This document shows positions 17,724-25,869 of a DNA stretch of 64,000 nt, in pieces (the stretch's first letter is position 1; each line of letters starts with the position of its first letter). The DNA is from Amycolatopsis eburnea (GTDB taxonomy: Bacteria > Actinomycetota > Actinomycetes > Mycobacteriales > Pseudonocardiaceae). The stretch is taken from positions 496,001 through 560,000 of the forward strand of contig NZ_RSEC01000060.1 of assembly GCF_003937945.1 (NCBI RefSeq), written 5' to 3'. The notes below the pieces were generated by a model. The model had not been told where the DNA came from. It saw only the letters and a program-made list of their open reading frames with translations, and ran no database searches. The position numbers and the translations under genes were made by a program.

Positions 17724-19072
17724 CAGGCTTCACTCCTCGCGGCCGCGGCGACCGGCTCGTGGTACTTCTCCTTGACCGGGCGCACCAGCTCGTTGGCCAC
17801 GAAGCCGACCACCAGCAGGCCGATCATGATGTAGAACGACAGCTCGTACAGCGCCGGCCCGGACTTGCCCGCCGCCTTCTGGCTGTCGGCGATCCGGTTG
17901 ACGATCAGCGGGCCGAGCACGCCGGCCACCGACCACGCGGTGAGCAGCCTGCCGTGGATCGCGCCGACCTGGTAGGTGCCGAAGAGGTCCTTCAGGTAGG
18001 CCGGGACCGTCGCGAACCCGCCGCCGTAGAACGACAGGATCACCATCGCGCACAGGATGAACACGAGCTTCGACGAGTTCTCCGTCAACGCGATCACCAG
18101 GTACAGCACCGCGCCGACGCCGAGGTAGGTGCGGTAGATGTTCTTGCGCCCGACCAGGTCCGAAGTGGACGACCAGACGAACCGGCCGAGCATGTTGCAC
18201 AGCGACAGCAGCGCGACGAACCCGGCCGCCGCGGCCGTGCCGACCGGCGTCGGCGTGCTCTTGAAGAAGTCGACGATCATCGGGGACGCCTTCTCCAGGA
18301 TCCCGATGCCCGCGGTGACGTTGAAGCACAGCACGACCCACAGGCACCAGAACTGCGGCGTCTTGATCGCGTTGGCGGCCGAGACGTTCGCGGTGCTGAT
18401 CATCGCCCGGCCGTGGTCGGTCTTCGGCTCCCAGCCGGCCGGCTTCCAGCCCTCGGCGGGCACCCGCACGAGCAGCCAGCCCATCGACATGAACACCGCG
18501 TAGACGACGCCGTGCACGACGAACGCCGTCGCGATGGTGCCGGCGGTCGGCGCGCTGCCGAGCATCGACGACGACCACGGCGACGCGATCAGCGCGCCGC
18601 CGCCGAAGCCCATGATCGCGATGCCGGTGGCCATGCCCGGCCGGTCGGGGAACCACTTGATCAGCGTGGACACCGGCGAGATGTAGCCGATGCCGAGCCC
18701 GATGCCGCCGATCCCGCCGTAGCCGACGACGACCAGCCAGAACTGCCCGGTCGCCACGCCCAGCGCGGAAACGAGGAACCCGGTGGCGAAGCAGCACATC
18801 GAGACGAACATCGCCCAGCGCGGGCCGTTCTTCTCCACGAGCGTGCCGCCGAACGCCGCGGACAGGCCGAGCATGACGATGCCGAGCTGGAACGGCAGCG
18901 AGCTCTGCGTACCGTTGAGGTGCATCGTCTTCTCGAGCGGGGTCTTGAACACGCTCCACGCGTAGGCCTGGCCGATCGACAGGTGCACCGAGAGGGCCGC
19001 CGGCGGCACCAGCCACCGCGTCCACGTCGGGGGCGCCACGATCCGGGACCGGTCCAGGAAGCCGAGAGCCAT
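17723..19072 (-). CDS. OFA-family (oxalate/formate antiporter-like) MFS transporter
   Basis: A 449-residue, 12-helix transporter of the oxalate/formate antiporter group. Family traits seen are the early SIGQAYAWSVFKTPLE segment, GGIGGIGLGIGYISPVSTLIKW in the third/fourth helix region, the WFPDRPGMATGIAIMGFGGG segment, and the loop ending FGTYQVGAIHGRLLTAWS. Most actinomycete members have no proven substrate; the nearby fdhD and YdeP-like oxidoreductase make formate, oxalate or a related small acid plausible. It is first in a coupled operon with the small subunit and SDR genes. It is divergent from fdhD across about 100 nt. Confidence 0.87.
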   Translation of the reverse strand: MALGFLDRSRIVAPPTWTRWLVPPAALSVHLSIGQAYAWSVFKTPLEKTMHLNGTQSSLPFQLGIVMLGLSAAFGGTLVEKNGPRWAMFVSMCCFATGFLVSALGVATGQFWLVVVGYGGIGGIGLGIGYISPVSTLIKWFPDRPGMATGIAIMGFGGGALIASPWSSSMLGSAPTAGTIATAFVVHGVVYAVFMSMGWLLVRVPAEGWKPAGWEPKTDHGRAMISTANVSAANAIKTPQFWCLWVVLCFNVTAGIGILEKASPMIVDFFKSTPTPVGTAAAAGFVALLSLCNMLGRFVWSSTSDLVGRKNIYRTYLGVGAVLYLVIALTENSSKLVFILCAMVILSFYGGGFATVPAYLKDLFGTYQVGAIHGRLLTAWSVAGVLGPLIVNRIADSQKAAGKSGPALYELSFYIMIGLLVVGFVANELVRPVKEKYHEPVAAAARSEA

Positions 19073-19108
19073 CGGTTCCCTCCGTACTCTGGGGATGATG
19101 GAGGGAAT

Positions 19109-19122
19109 GTATTACTAAATAC
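19109..19122. promoter_or_regulatory. AT-rich inverted repeat between OFA transporter and fdhD
   Basis: GTATT and AATAC arms separated by 4 nt, in the divergent promoter region, where base composition is unusually AT-rich for this genome. It could be a repressor site or part of a promoter. Weak evidence. Confidence 0.3.
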
Positions 19123-19175
19123 CCGGCGTTGCACCATACGGGTGTCGAACTTCCGGGCGGCGAAAGGTGTCAGAG

Positions 19176-20000
19176 ATGGGCAGGGTGACCGTGCGCAGGC
19201 CGGTCCGGCGGATTTCCGCGACCGGGGACCGGCGCCGTCCCGACGCGCTCGCCGCCGAAGAGCCCCTGGAGCTGCGGGTCGGCGGCAAGGCGCTCGCCGT
19301 CACCATGCGCACGCCCGGCCACGACGTCGAGCTGGCCCACGGCTTCCTGCTGTCCGAAGGCGTGATCGGCGGCCGTGCGGACATCGCCGTCGCCCGCTAC
19401 TGCGACGGCGTCGACGACCAGGGCCGCAACACCTACAACGTCCTCGACATCGCGCTGGCCGACGGCGTGGCCCCGCCGGACACCGGCGTCGAGCGGAACT
19501 TCTACACCACCTCTTCGTGTGGTGTCTGCGGCAAGGCCGCGCTCGACGCGGTCAAGCTCAAGACCCGCTTCTCCCCCGCCGGCGCGGCCTTCGCCGTGAA
19601 GAGCGAGACGCTGGCCGGCCTGCCGGACGCGCTGCGTGCCCGGCAGAAGGTCTTCGCCAGCACCGGCGGCCTGCACGCGGCGGCGCTGTTCGCCCCGGAC
19701 GGCGAACTCGCGGTCGTCCGCGAAGACGTCGGACGGCACAACGCGGTCGACAAGGTGCTCGGCTGGGCGGTGCTGGAGGGCCGGGTGCCCGCGCCCGGCT
19801 ACGGCCTCCTGGTGTCCGGGCGCGCGTCGTTCGAACTGGTGCAGAAGGCCGCGATGGCGGGCATCGGCCTGCTGGCCGCGGTGTCCGCGCCGTCATCGCT
19901 GGCGGTGGAACTGGCCGAGGAGAACGGCATGACCCTCATCGGCTTCCTGCGCGGCGACTCGATGAACCTCTACACCGGCGACCACCGCGTCTTGACCTAG
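19176..20000 (+). CDS. fdhD: formate dehydrogenase accessory sulfurtransferase FdhD
   Basis: Transfers sulfur from a cysteine desulfurase to the molybdenum cofactor of formate-dehydrogenase-type enzymes. The catalytic motif SSCGVCGK is intact, as are EEPLELRVGGK near the N-terminus, ELAHGFLLSEG, and the GDP-binding-like VREDVGRHNAVDKVLG and SGRASFELVQKAAMAG segments. The length of 274 residues is normal. The ATG at 19176 was chosen because GAAAGG lies 8 nt upstream; a GTG at 19167 would sit directly on that site. The likely client is the YdeP-like oxidoreductase at 12017. The stop codon TAG lies in the CCTAGG duplicated by the adjacent IS insertion, so the gene is intact. Confidence 0.95.
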   Translation: MGRVTVRRPVRRISATGDRRRPDALAAEEPLELRVGGKALAVTMRTPGHDVELAHGFLLSEGVIGGRADIAVARYCDGVDDQGRNTYNVLDIALADGVAPPDTGVERNFYTTSSCGVCGKAALDAVKLKTRFSPAGAAFAVKSETLAGLPDALRARQKVFASTGGLHAAALFAPDGELAVVREDVGRHNAVDKVLGWAVLEGRVPAPGYGLLVSGRASFELVQKAAMAGIGLLAAVSAPSSLAVELAEENGMTLIGFLRGDSMNLYTGDHRVLT

Positions 20001-20989
20001 GTGTGATGTCCGGGGAGGTTGGTCAGCCGGGTGACCGGCGGCTTGCCGCCGGTTGCGCTGTGGGGTCGATGGTGATTGTAGAAGTGCAGCCAGCCCGGTA
20101 GCGCCGCCCGCCGCAGACTCTCGGACGGGTAGAAGCGGGCGTAGGCCCACCCGTCGGCCAGGGTCCGGTGGAAACGTTCGATCTTGCCGTTCGTTTGAGG
20201 CCGGTAAGGCCGGGTCCGTTTCGGGATAACGCCCAGCTCGGCGCACGTGTCGCGCCAAGCGTGGGACCGGTAGGCCGAGCCGTTGTCGGACAACACGCGT
20301 TCGACAGTCACGCCTAGATCGGCGAACCAGGCCACGGCCCGGCGCAGGACAGCGGTGGCAGTCACCGCGGTTTCGTCGGTGTGGATTTCGGCGTAGGCGA
20401 CGCGGGAGTGGTCGTCGATGACGGTGTGCACGAACGCGGTGCCGGTGCGGGGCTTGTAGTCCGCACCGCGGGGCAAGCCTGGCGTGGCGCGTTTGTTGCG
20501 CTCGCCTTGCTGCCGGCCGAGGTAACGGTGCCCGCCGCCGTCGGGGATGTTGCCGAACTTGGTGACATCGACATGCAGCAGCGAGCCGGGATGGTCGTGT
20601 TCGTAGCGGCGCAGCGGTTCGCCGGTGACCCGGTCGATGCGGGACAGACGGTTGATCCGGCAGCGCACCAGCACCGCGTGCACGGTCGAAGCCGGGACGT
20701 TGAGCCGGCCGGCGATCTGGACCGGGCCGAGTCGGTTGCGCCATCGCAGCCGCACGATCGCCCGCATGAGGTGTTCGGGGGTGCGGGTCGGGCTGTGGTG
20801 GGGGCGGCTGCTGCGGTCAGCCATCCCTGCCGCGCCCTCGAGCCGGTAGCGCTGCGCCCATTTCGCGGCGGTTTTGGCGGCGACCATGAACATCTTGGCC
20901 GCTTCAGCGTGGGTCCAACCGTGTTCGACGACCAGGCGGGCGAGTCGCAGCCGGGTGCGCGGGGTCAGGGTGGCGTTAGGGTGGGACAC
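19997..20989 (-). CDS. IS481-family transposase
   Basis: A 330-residue DDE transposase. The N-terminal helix-turn-helix region (LRLARLVVEHGWTHAEAAKM, then AAKTAAKWAQRY) precedes an rve-type catalytic core: LLHVDVTKFG (first Asp), VIDDHSRVAYAEI, LSDNGSAYRS (second Asp) and TRPYRPQTNGKIERFHRTL (Glu). The layout is typical of IS481. The start is GTG at 20989. The stop TAG is not inside the element: the last sense codon spans the left end and TAG comes from the flanking CCTAGG target copy. The reading frame is uninterrupted, so the element may be active. Confidence 0.93.
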   Translation of the reverse strand: MSHPNATLTPRTRLRLARLVVEHGWTHAEAAKMFMVAAKTAAKWAQRYRLEGAAGMADRSSRPHHSPTRTPEHLMRAIVRLRWRNRLGPVQIAGRLNVPASTVHAVLVRCRINRLSRIDRVTGEPLRRYEHDHPGSLLHVDVTKFGNIPDGGGHRYLGRQQGERNKRATPGLPRGADYKPRTGTAFVHTVIDDHSRVAYAEIHTDETAVTATAVLRRAVAWFADLGVTVERVLSDNGSAYRSHAWRDTCAELGVIPKRTRPYRPQTNGKIERFHRTLADGWAYARFYPSESLRRAALPGWLHFYNHHRPHSATGGKPPVTRLTNLPGHHT

Positions 20990-21113
20990 GAAGGCCTCCG
21001 GCGGGTGAAGCGGTTCCTAGACAGCTCCACTTCACATCCGGAGGCCTTCACCTGTCAGCACGACAGGCCGCCAGTAATCACCTCAACTCGGGACAACGTC
21101 CCCGGACATCACA
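20002..21113. mobile_element. IS481-family insertion sequence with CCTAGG target duplication
   Basis: Bounded by inverted repeats TGTGATGTCCGGGGA (20002-20016) and its complement (21099-21113), matching for 15 bp and then again after one mismatch. It is flanked on both sides by CCTAGG (19996-20001 and 21114-21119), a 6-bp target duplication that fits the NCTAGN preference known for IS481. Because CCTAGG is palindromic, the exact edge could shift by a base or two. The element holds one transposase gene. It separates the fdhD and carotenoid-oxygenase stop codons without breaking either gene. Confidence 0.93.
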
Positions 21114-21114
21114 C

Positions 21115-22551
21115 CTAGGAGGCGACCCAGTTGCCGTGGAAGCCGTTGGGCACGCGGTCGGGCAGGTGGATCGCCGCCACCGTCTCCAGGGTGCCCGCGT
21201 CGAGCACCGTGAGGTCGCTGCGCTGCGACGCCGGGTCGTAGACGAACCCCATCAGGACACCGTCGTCTTCGGCCGCGTCGTCGTGGGACGGGACGAACAC
21301 GAACTCGCCGGGCTGCCGTCCGCCGCCGAACGCGCGCTCCTGGCGGGAGCCGGTGCGGAAGTCGTGCTTGAACAGGGAGCTGCCCGGGTTCGCCTCGCCG
21401 TCGGTCGAGACCGCGTAGCCGTAGCGGTGGGGCCGGCCGACGAGCCGCTCGTCGACGCGCGGGAACTCCTGGCCCCGGTCGTCGAGCCGCTCCTCGAGCA
21501 CCTTGCCCGCGGTGAGGTCGACGGTCCAGCGGTCCAGCGTCGGGCCGCCTTCGGCCGGGCCGTGCAGCTCCCGGTCGAACATCTTCGGGTGGCGCACGAC
21601 GTCGAGGACGACGCTGTCGCCGTCGTCGTAGGCGTTGAGCGGGTGGAAGACGTAGCACGGTTCGACGTCGAACCAGCGGACGTCGCGGCTCTGGCCGTCC
21701 CGCGGCATGACCCCGATCCGCGCCGGGTACTTCTCGTTCCAGCGGTAGGGCAGGCCGCCGTTCGCGCCGATCTTGCTCGCCATCATCGCCGACACCGGGT
21801 CCGGCACGCGGACCTTGCCGACCATCGCCGACACGACCAGCTTCGCGGGCGTCCGCAGCGCGCTCGGCACGGAGGTGGCGACCGCCATCCCGGCGTTGAA
21901 CGTCACCGGCAGGTCGTAGAACACAACGTACTTCTCGGTCAGGGAGAAGTCGTGCATCATCGGTGACCCGGTGACCTCGACGTCGACGACGCGGCGCGCG
22001 CGGCCGGCCGCGTCGATCACCGAGTACTGGACCTTGTTGCCCATGCCGAAGAAGTACGAGACGGCGTGCAGCTCGCCGGTGCGCGGGTCGCGCTTGGGGT
22101 GGGCGGTGTAGCCGCCCGGCAGCGTGCCGTCGAAGTCGCAGCGGCCGACGGTGTCGAGCTCGTCGGTCAGCTCGTAGATCGGCGCGCCCGCCTCGACCAG
22201 CGCGAGGGTCTTGCCGGCGTGGCCGATCACGTTGGTGTTGGCGCCGAGCGCGTCCAGGCCGCAGAACCGGCTCGCGTCCTCGCCGTTGAGCGTCGCCTTG
22301 ACCGACTCGTTGCGGACCCAGCGGTTGCGGTACCACTCGGCCTTGCCGTCGCGCAGGCGCACGCCGTGGACCATGCCGTCGCCCATGAACCAGTGGTAGG
22401 CCGCCGGGTCCACTTCGGACAGCGGGTTGGGGCCGTTGCGCAGGTAGCGGCCGTCGAGGAACTCGGGGATCCGCCCGGTGACGGCGAGCTCGGTGATCGT
22501 GTGCTCCCGGCTGACCGGGGCGAAGTTTCCTTCGAGGAACTTATTGCCCAT
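21115..22551 (-). CDS. carotenoid oxygenase family protein
   Basis: A 478-residue non-haem iron dioxygenase of the carotenoid/lignostilbene cleavage family. The four iron-ligand histidines are recognisable in AHPKRD, MMHDFSLT, FHPLNAY and the C-terminal FHGNWV. The N-terminus has YLRNGPNPLSEVDPAAYHWF and GDGMVHGVRL, also characteristic. It would cleave a C=C bond in a carotenoid, retinoid-like or stilbene substrate; which one cannot be told. The ATG at 22551 was chosen (GGAGGGG upstream); the longer frame starts inside the operators. It is divergent from a TetR gene with two clear operators in between, so it is probably repressed by that protein. The stop codon TAG lies in the IS target duplication. 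Confidence 0.92.
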   Translation of the reverse strand: MGNKFLEGNFAPVSREHTITELAVTGRIPEFLDGRYLRNGPNPLSEVDPAAYHWFMGDGMVHGVRLRDGKAEWYRNRWVRNESVKATLNGEDASRFCGLDALGANTNVIGHAGKTLALVEAGAPIYELTDELDTVGRCDFDGTLPGGYTAHPKRDPRTGELHAVSYFFGMGNKVQYSVIDAAGRARRVVDVEVTGSPMMHDFSLTEKYVVFYDLPVTFNAGMAVATSVPSALRTPAKLVVSAMVGKVRVPDPVSAMMASKIGANGGLPYRWNEKYPARIGVMPRDGQSRDVRWFDVEPCYVFHPLNAYDDGDSVVLDVVRHPKMFDRELHGPAEGGPTLDRWTVDLTAGKVLEERLDDRGQEFPRVDERLVGRPHRYGYAVSTDGEANPGSSLFKHDFRTGSRQERAFGGGRQPGEFVFVPSHDDAAEDDGVLMGFVYDPASQRSDLTVLDAGTLETVAAIHLPDRVPNGFHGNWVAS

Positions 22552-22572
22552 GGCGTGACCCCTCCGCGCGTT

Positions 22573-22612
22573 CCATAACTGGGTTATGGATACAGGTATA
22601 ACAGGGTTATGG
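22573..22612. promoter_or_regulatory. two tandem TetR-type operators
   Basis: CCATAAC-TGG-GTTATGG at 22573-22589 (perfect) and GTATAAC-AGG-GTTATGG at 22596-22612 (one mismatch), 23 bp apart start to start. They fill the gap between the carotenoid oxygenase and the divergent TetR gene, the expected place for an autoregulated repressor. The shared core is ATAAC-NGG-GTTAT. Confidence 0.8.
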
Positions 22613-22625
22613 GACACTGGCAAGC

Positions 22626-23333
22626 ATGAGCCCCAAACCGCGCGCGACCGACGTCAAGGCCCGGCTCGTCGAGGCCGCCATCCGGCTGCTCGACGACGGC
22701 GGCCCGGAAACCCTGCAGGCCCGCAAGCTGGCGGCGGAGGTCGGCGTCTCCACGATGGCGGTGTACACGCACTTCGGCGGCATGGCCGCGCTGGTCGACG
22801 AGGTGGCGCGCGCCGGCTTCCTGCGGCTTTCGGAGTGGCTGGCCGAGGTCGGCGAGACCGACGACCCGGTCGCGGACATCTTCAGCCTCGCCCGCACCTA
22901 CCGGCAGGCGGTCGCCGAGCAGCCCCAGCTGTTCGCGGTCACGTTCGGCCAGTCCGCGCCCGGCGGCAAGCGCGCGACGCTGTCCGACCTCACCACCGAG
23001 GAGGGCCGCGAAGCCGCCCCGGAGGGCCTGGAGGCGTTCGAGCACATCGTCCGGGCCACCGAGCGGGCCATCGAGGCGGGCCGCTTCCGGCCCGCGGACA
23101 AGTACCAGGCCGCCGCCCAGCTGTGGAGCGCCCTGCACGGCTTCGTCACCTTGGAGGCGTCCGGGCACTTCGGGCCCGGCGAACAGGGCATAGACCACAT
23201 TTTGATACCCCTCGGCATCACGCTCGCCGTGGGTCTCGGGGACACTGTGGACCGGGCCGAACGCTCCACCGACGCCGCGAAGGCGGCTTGGCGCGCGAGG
23301 ACCCGAAACGCCGGGCAGGGTGGGAACGACTAA
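22626..23333 (+). CDS. TetR-family transcriptional regulator
   Basis: A 235-residue repressor. The N-terminal HTH is typical (LVEAAIRLLDDGGPETLQAR, then VGVSTMAVYTHFGG). The C-terminal helical domain (residues 60-200, with GFVTLEASGHFGPG) resembles the TetR_C group whose ligands are usually small hydrophobic compounds. A basic tail follows. It starts 14 nt from the second of two palindromic operators and is divergent from the carotenoid oxygenase, which is probably its main target. The Tat-exported esterase gene follows 76 nt downstream in the same direction and may be cotranscribed. Confidence 0.9.
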   Translation: MSPKPRATDVKARLVEAAIRLLDDGGPETLQARKLAAEVGVSTMAVYTHFGGMAALVDEVARAGFLRLSEWLAEVGETDDPVADIFSLARTYRQAVAEQPQLFAVTFGQSAPGGKRATLSDLTTEEGREAAPEGLEAFEHIVRATERAIEAGRFRPADKYQAAAQLWSALHGFVTLEASGHFGPGEQGIDHILIPLGITLAVGLGDTVDRAERSTDAAKAAWRARTRNAGQGGND

Positions 23334-23409
23334 CCCGGCGAGCGGGACGGGAGGGGAACGCGGAGCGGGTGCGCGGCGTCCTATGGGAGCAGGCGGGGGA
23401 CGGAGACAG

Positions 23410-24393
23410 GTGAACGAGGAAAACGGGGACGCGGAGCGCGCGGGCGGTGGGGACCAGCCGCAGCCCGCGAAGGCGGTCGCGGAGGCGGCGGTCCAGGGCG
23501 CGCGGCGCTGGCTGAGCCGCCGTTCGGTGCTGATCGCGGGCGCGTCCGGGCTGGCCGTGACCGGCCTGGCCGTCGGGACGGCGACCGGCAAGCTGCCCTT
23601 CAGCCAGGCCCTGCAGCGCGCGCTCGGCGTGGCGTCGTCGAACCCGACGACCCAGCTGGGCAGCACGCGCGTCGAACGCGTCTACTCCGCGGCCCGCGGC
23701 CGGATGGTCGACCTGGTGTTCATCCTGCCGTCGAAGACCCCGCCGAAGGGGCTGCCGATGTCGCTGGTGCTGCACGGCCTGCACGGCAACGCCCGCAGCG
23801 CGGCCCCGACCGGCACGCTCAAGCAGCTCGCCAGCGACGTCGCCCGCAAGGCGGTCCCGTCGTTCGGCTTCGTGGCCGTCGACGGCGGCGACAACTACTG
23901 GCACCAGGTCCACCCGGGCGACGACCCGATGGCGATGCTGCTGGAGGAGGTCCCGCAGTGGCTGCGGGCCCGCGGCTTCGCCGGCCCGACCGGCCTGCCC
24001 TTCGCGTGCACAGGCGTCTCGATGGGCGGCTTCGGCGCCCTGGTGTACACCCGCCGCCGCGTGGAACGCCGTCAGCCGCCGTCCGCGGTGGCGACGCTGG
24101 CCCCGGCGCTGATCACGTCGTGGCCGGAGATGGCCAAGCGCCACATCTTCCGCGACATCCAGGACTGGACGGCGCTCGACCCGCTGCGCCACATCGACGA
24201 GACCAAGAGCGTCCCCAACGGCATCTGGTGCGGCACGGAGGACCCGTTCATCACCGGCGTCCGCCGCTACATCGACGCCGCCCACCCGGCGGTCGCCCAC
24301 ACGGCGCACGGCAAGCACGGCGACCCGTTCAACCGGACGGTGGTGCCGAGCCTGATCAGCTTCCTCGGCAAGCACGTCCCCCGCACGGACTGA
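23410..24393 (+). CDS. Tat-exported alpha/beta hydrolase (esterase-like)
   Basis: A 327-residue enzyme predicted to be exported folded through the Tat pathway: the N-terminus has RRWLSRRSVLIAGASGLA, a twin-arginine motif followed by a moderately hydrophobic stretch. The mature part is an esterase-D-like alpha/beta hydrolase with the oxyanion segment LVLHGLHGN, a nucleophile elbow GVSMGGFG, an acidic loop (GTEDPF) and a late His (AHGKHGDPF). It could act on cell-wall mycolates or acyl groups in the manner of other actinomycete exported esterases, but that is only inference. The GTG at 23410 was chosen; an ATG at 23383 is also in frame. It converges with the MEDS/HATPase gene. Confidence 0.78.
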   Translation: MNEENGDAERAGGGDQPQPAKAVAEAAVQGARRWLSRRSVLIAGASGLAVTGLAVGTATGKLPFSQALQRALGVASSNPTTQLGSTRVERVYSAARGRMVDLVFILPSKTPPKGLPMSLVLHGLHGNARSAAPTGTLKQLASDVARKAVPSFGFVAVDGGDNYWHQVHPGDDPMAMLLEEVPQWLRARGFAGPTGLPFACTGVSMGGFGALVYTRRRVERRQPPSAVATLAPALITSWPEMAKRHIFRDIQDWTALDPLRHIDETKSVPNGIWCGTEDPFITGVRRYIDAAHPAVAHTAHGKHGDPFNRTVVPSLISFLGKHVPRTD

Positions 24394-24429
24394 CGGTCTG
24401 TCTACAGCCGAAGTACCCGGCGGGCGAGG

Positions 24430-25353
24430 TCAGCCGCAGCGGAAGTGGACCCGGGTCGTCGTCGAGCCCGGGATCCAGTACGTGCGGACCAGGTCGGCCA
24501 GCCGGTTCACCAGCAGCAGGCCGCGCCCGCCCAGCGTCGACGCCGCCGGCGGGATGCGGCCGGCCAGCGGGTCCGCGATCGTGCCCGTGTCGGTCACCTC
24601 GCCGACCACCTCGTCCGGCGCCGCCCACAACCGCAGAACACCCGTGCCGCCGCCGTAGAGCACGCTGTTCGTCGTCAGCTCGGCGATCGCCAGCGCGAAG
24701 TCGTCGCGGCGCGGCCGGCGGAGGCCGTGGCGGGCCGCCCAGATCTCCGCGAAGCCCCGCAGCGACGCCAGCTGCGCGAGGTCGAACGAGCGCTCCACCG
24801 CGCCGTTCGGGGGCTCCAGCGGGCGCCTCAGGTCCGCGCGGACGCCGTCGGGGTCGAAGCGCGGGCTGTCGAACGGGCCCGCCAGGCCCCACAGCTCGGG
24901 GTGGGTGCGCTCGGCGTCTGCCAGGATCGGCGGGGACAGCGCCGCGACGTCGTACGGGCAGAGGATCGCCAGGTCACGGCCCGCGAAGGCGTTGTTGATC
25001 AGCGCCTCGTGCTCCACACACGCCGGGTACTCGGCGTCGGAGCGCCAGGCCCAGACCGGCTCGCCGACGATCCGCACCGGGCCGGGGTGCCGGTCGGCGA
25101 AGGAGTGCAGCACCGAGGGCAGGATGGCGCCGGGGTTGCGGCCCGCCCGGCCCATGTCGATCAGGAGGACGTCGTCCGCGCGGTCTTCCAGCGCCTTCTC
25201 GACGAGCACCAGGTTGCGGCCCGGAACGGCGACGGCGGCGGGCTCACCGCGGTCGAGCCCTTCGAGCAGGAACGGAATGACACCATCGAGGTACTCAGTG
25301 TCACCACGGTAGAACAATGCGGGATGCCGGAACGGCTGAAGGGCATCTACCAC
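24430..25353 (-). CDS. MEDS-domain anti-sigma/ATP-binding regulator (RsbA-like)
   Basis: A 307-residue cytoplasmic regulator with two domains. The N-terminal half (residues 1-170) matches the MEDS sensory domain: HPALFYRGDTEYLDGVIPFL, LIDMGRAGRNPG and ILCPYD. The C-terminal part (about 190-307) is a HATPase_c-like fold of the anti-sigma type, with an N-box AIAELTTNSVLYGGG and a G-box region with VTDTGTI and GGRGLLLVNRLADL. Such proteins respond to stress or small molecules and control sigma factors or partner anti-anti-sigma proteins. No sigma-factor gene is adjacent. It begins with GTG and lies 53 nt downstream of a small membrane-protein gene on the same strand. Confidence 0.82.
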   Translation of the reverse strand: MVDALQPFRHPALFYRGDTEYLDGVIPFLLEGLDRGEPAAVAVPGRNLVLVEKALEDRADDVLLIDMGRAGRNPGAILPSVLHSFADRHPGPVRIVGEPVWAWRSDAEYPACVEHEALINNAFAGRDLAILCPYDVAALSPPILADAERTHPELWGLAGPFDSPRFDPDGVRADLRRPLEPPNGAVERSFDLAQLASLRGFAEIWAARHGLRRPRRDDFALAIAELTTNSVLYGGGTGVLRLWAAPDEVVGEVTDTGTIADPLAGRIPPAASTLGGRGLLLVNRLADLVRTYWIPGSTTTRVHFRCG

Positions 25354-25406
25354 GCGTCGGTGGTACCCCGGCGGCTACGACGCCAAACGCTACGAAAGGC
25401 GGGACT

Positions 25407-25817
25407 TCACTCCACCCAGCGGCCGACGACGGAGATCAGCCAGAAACCGATCAGCGCCGCGAGGGCGAACAGCAGCACCCAGTTGACCAGCTGACGCCGC
25501 TCGGTCACGCCGCGGGCCTGCCACAGCCCGTAGCCCGCGACGAGGAACAGCGGCACCGGGATCAGCGGCAACGGCGACAGCCGGCTCACCACGGCCACGA
25601 CGCACGTGCCGGTGCACACGGCCAGCACGCCCATCAGCACGCGGTTCAGCCACGGGTACCGCTCGAAAGCGGACGCGATCACGCGTTCGCTCAGCTCGCG
25701 GAACCCGAGGACCGGCCCGGCGGCCACCGGTTCGGCGGGCGGGGCCGGAGGCGGCGGCGCCTGCACGCCGCCCCCGCGGGTGGTGCCCCCGGTACCCGGG
25801 AAAGAATCAGCAGTCAT
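25407..25817 (-). CDS. small three-helix membrane protein
   Basis: A 136-residue protein with a Pro/Gly-rich cytoplasmic N-terminus (VQAPPPPAPPAEP), an amphipathic stretch (ELSERVIASAFERYPWLNRV) and about three membrane helices (residues 62-82, 84-97 and 110-130). It has no recognisable domain. It lies 52 nt downstream of clpX and 53 nt upstream of the MEDS regulator, all in the same direction, so cotranscription with either is possible. Confidence 0.65.
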   Translation of the reverse strand: MTADSFPGTGGTTRGGGVQAPPPPAPPAEPVAAGPVLGFRELSERVIASAFERYPWLNRVLMGVLAVCTGTCVVAVVSRLSPLPLIPVPLFLVAGYGLWQARGVTERRQLVNWVLLFALAALIGFWLISVVGRWVE

Positions 25818-25869
25818 TCAGCTTTTCCTGTCGGTCTCCGGGCCCGTGGTGGCCCGGAGACGGCCGGCG

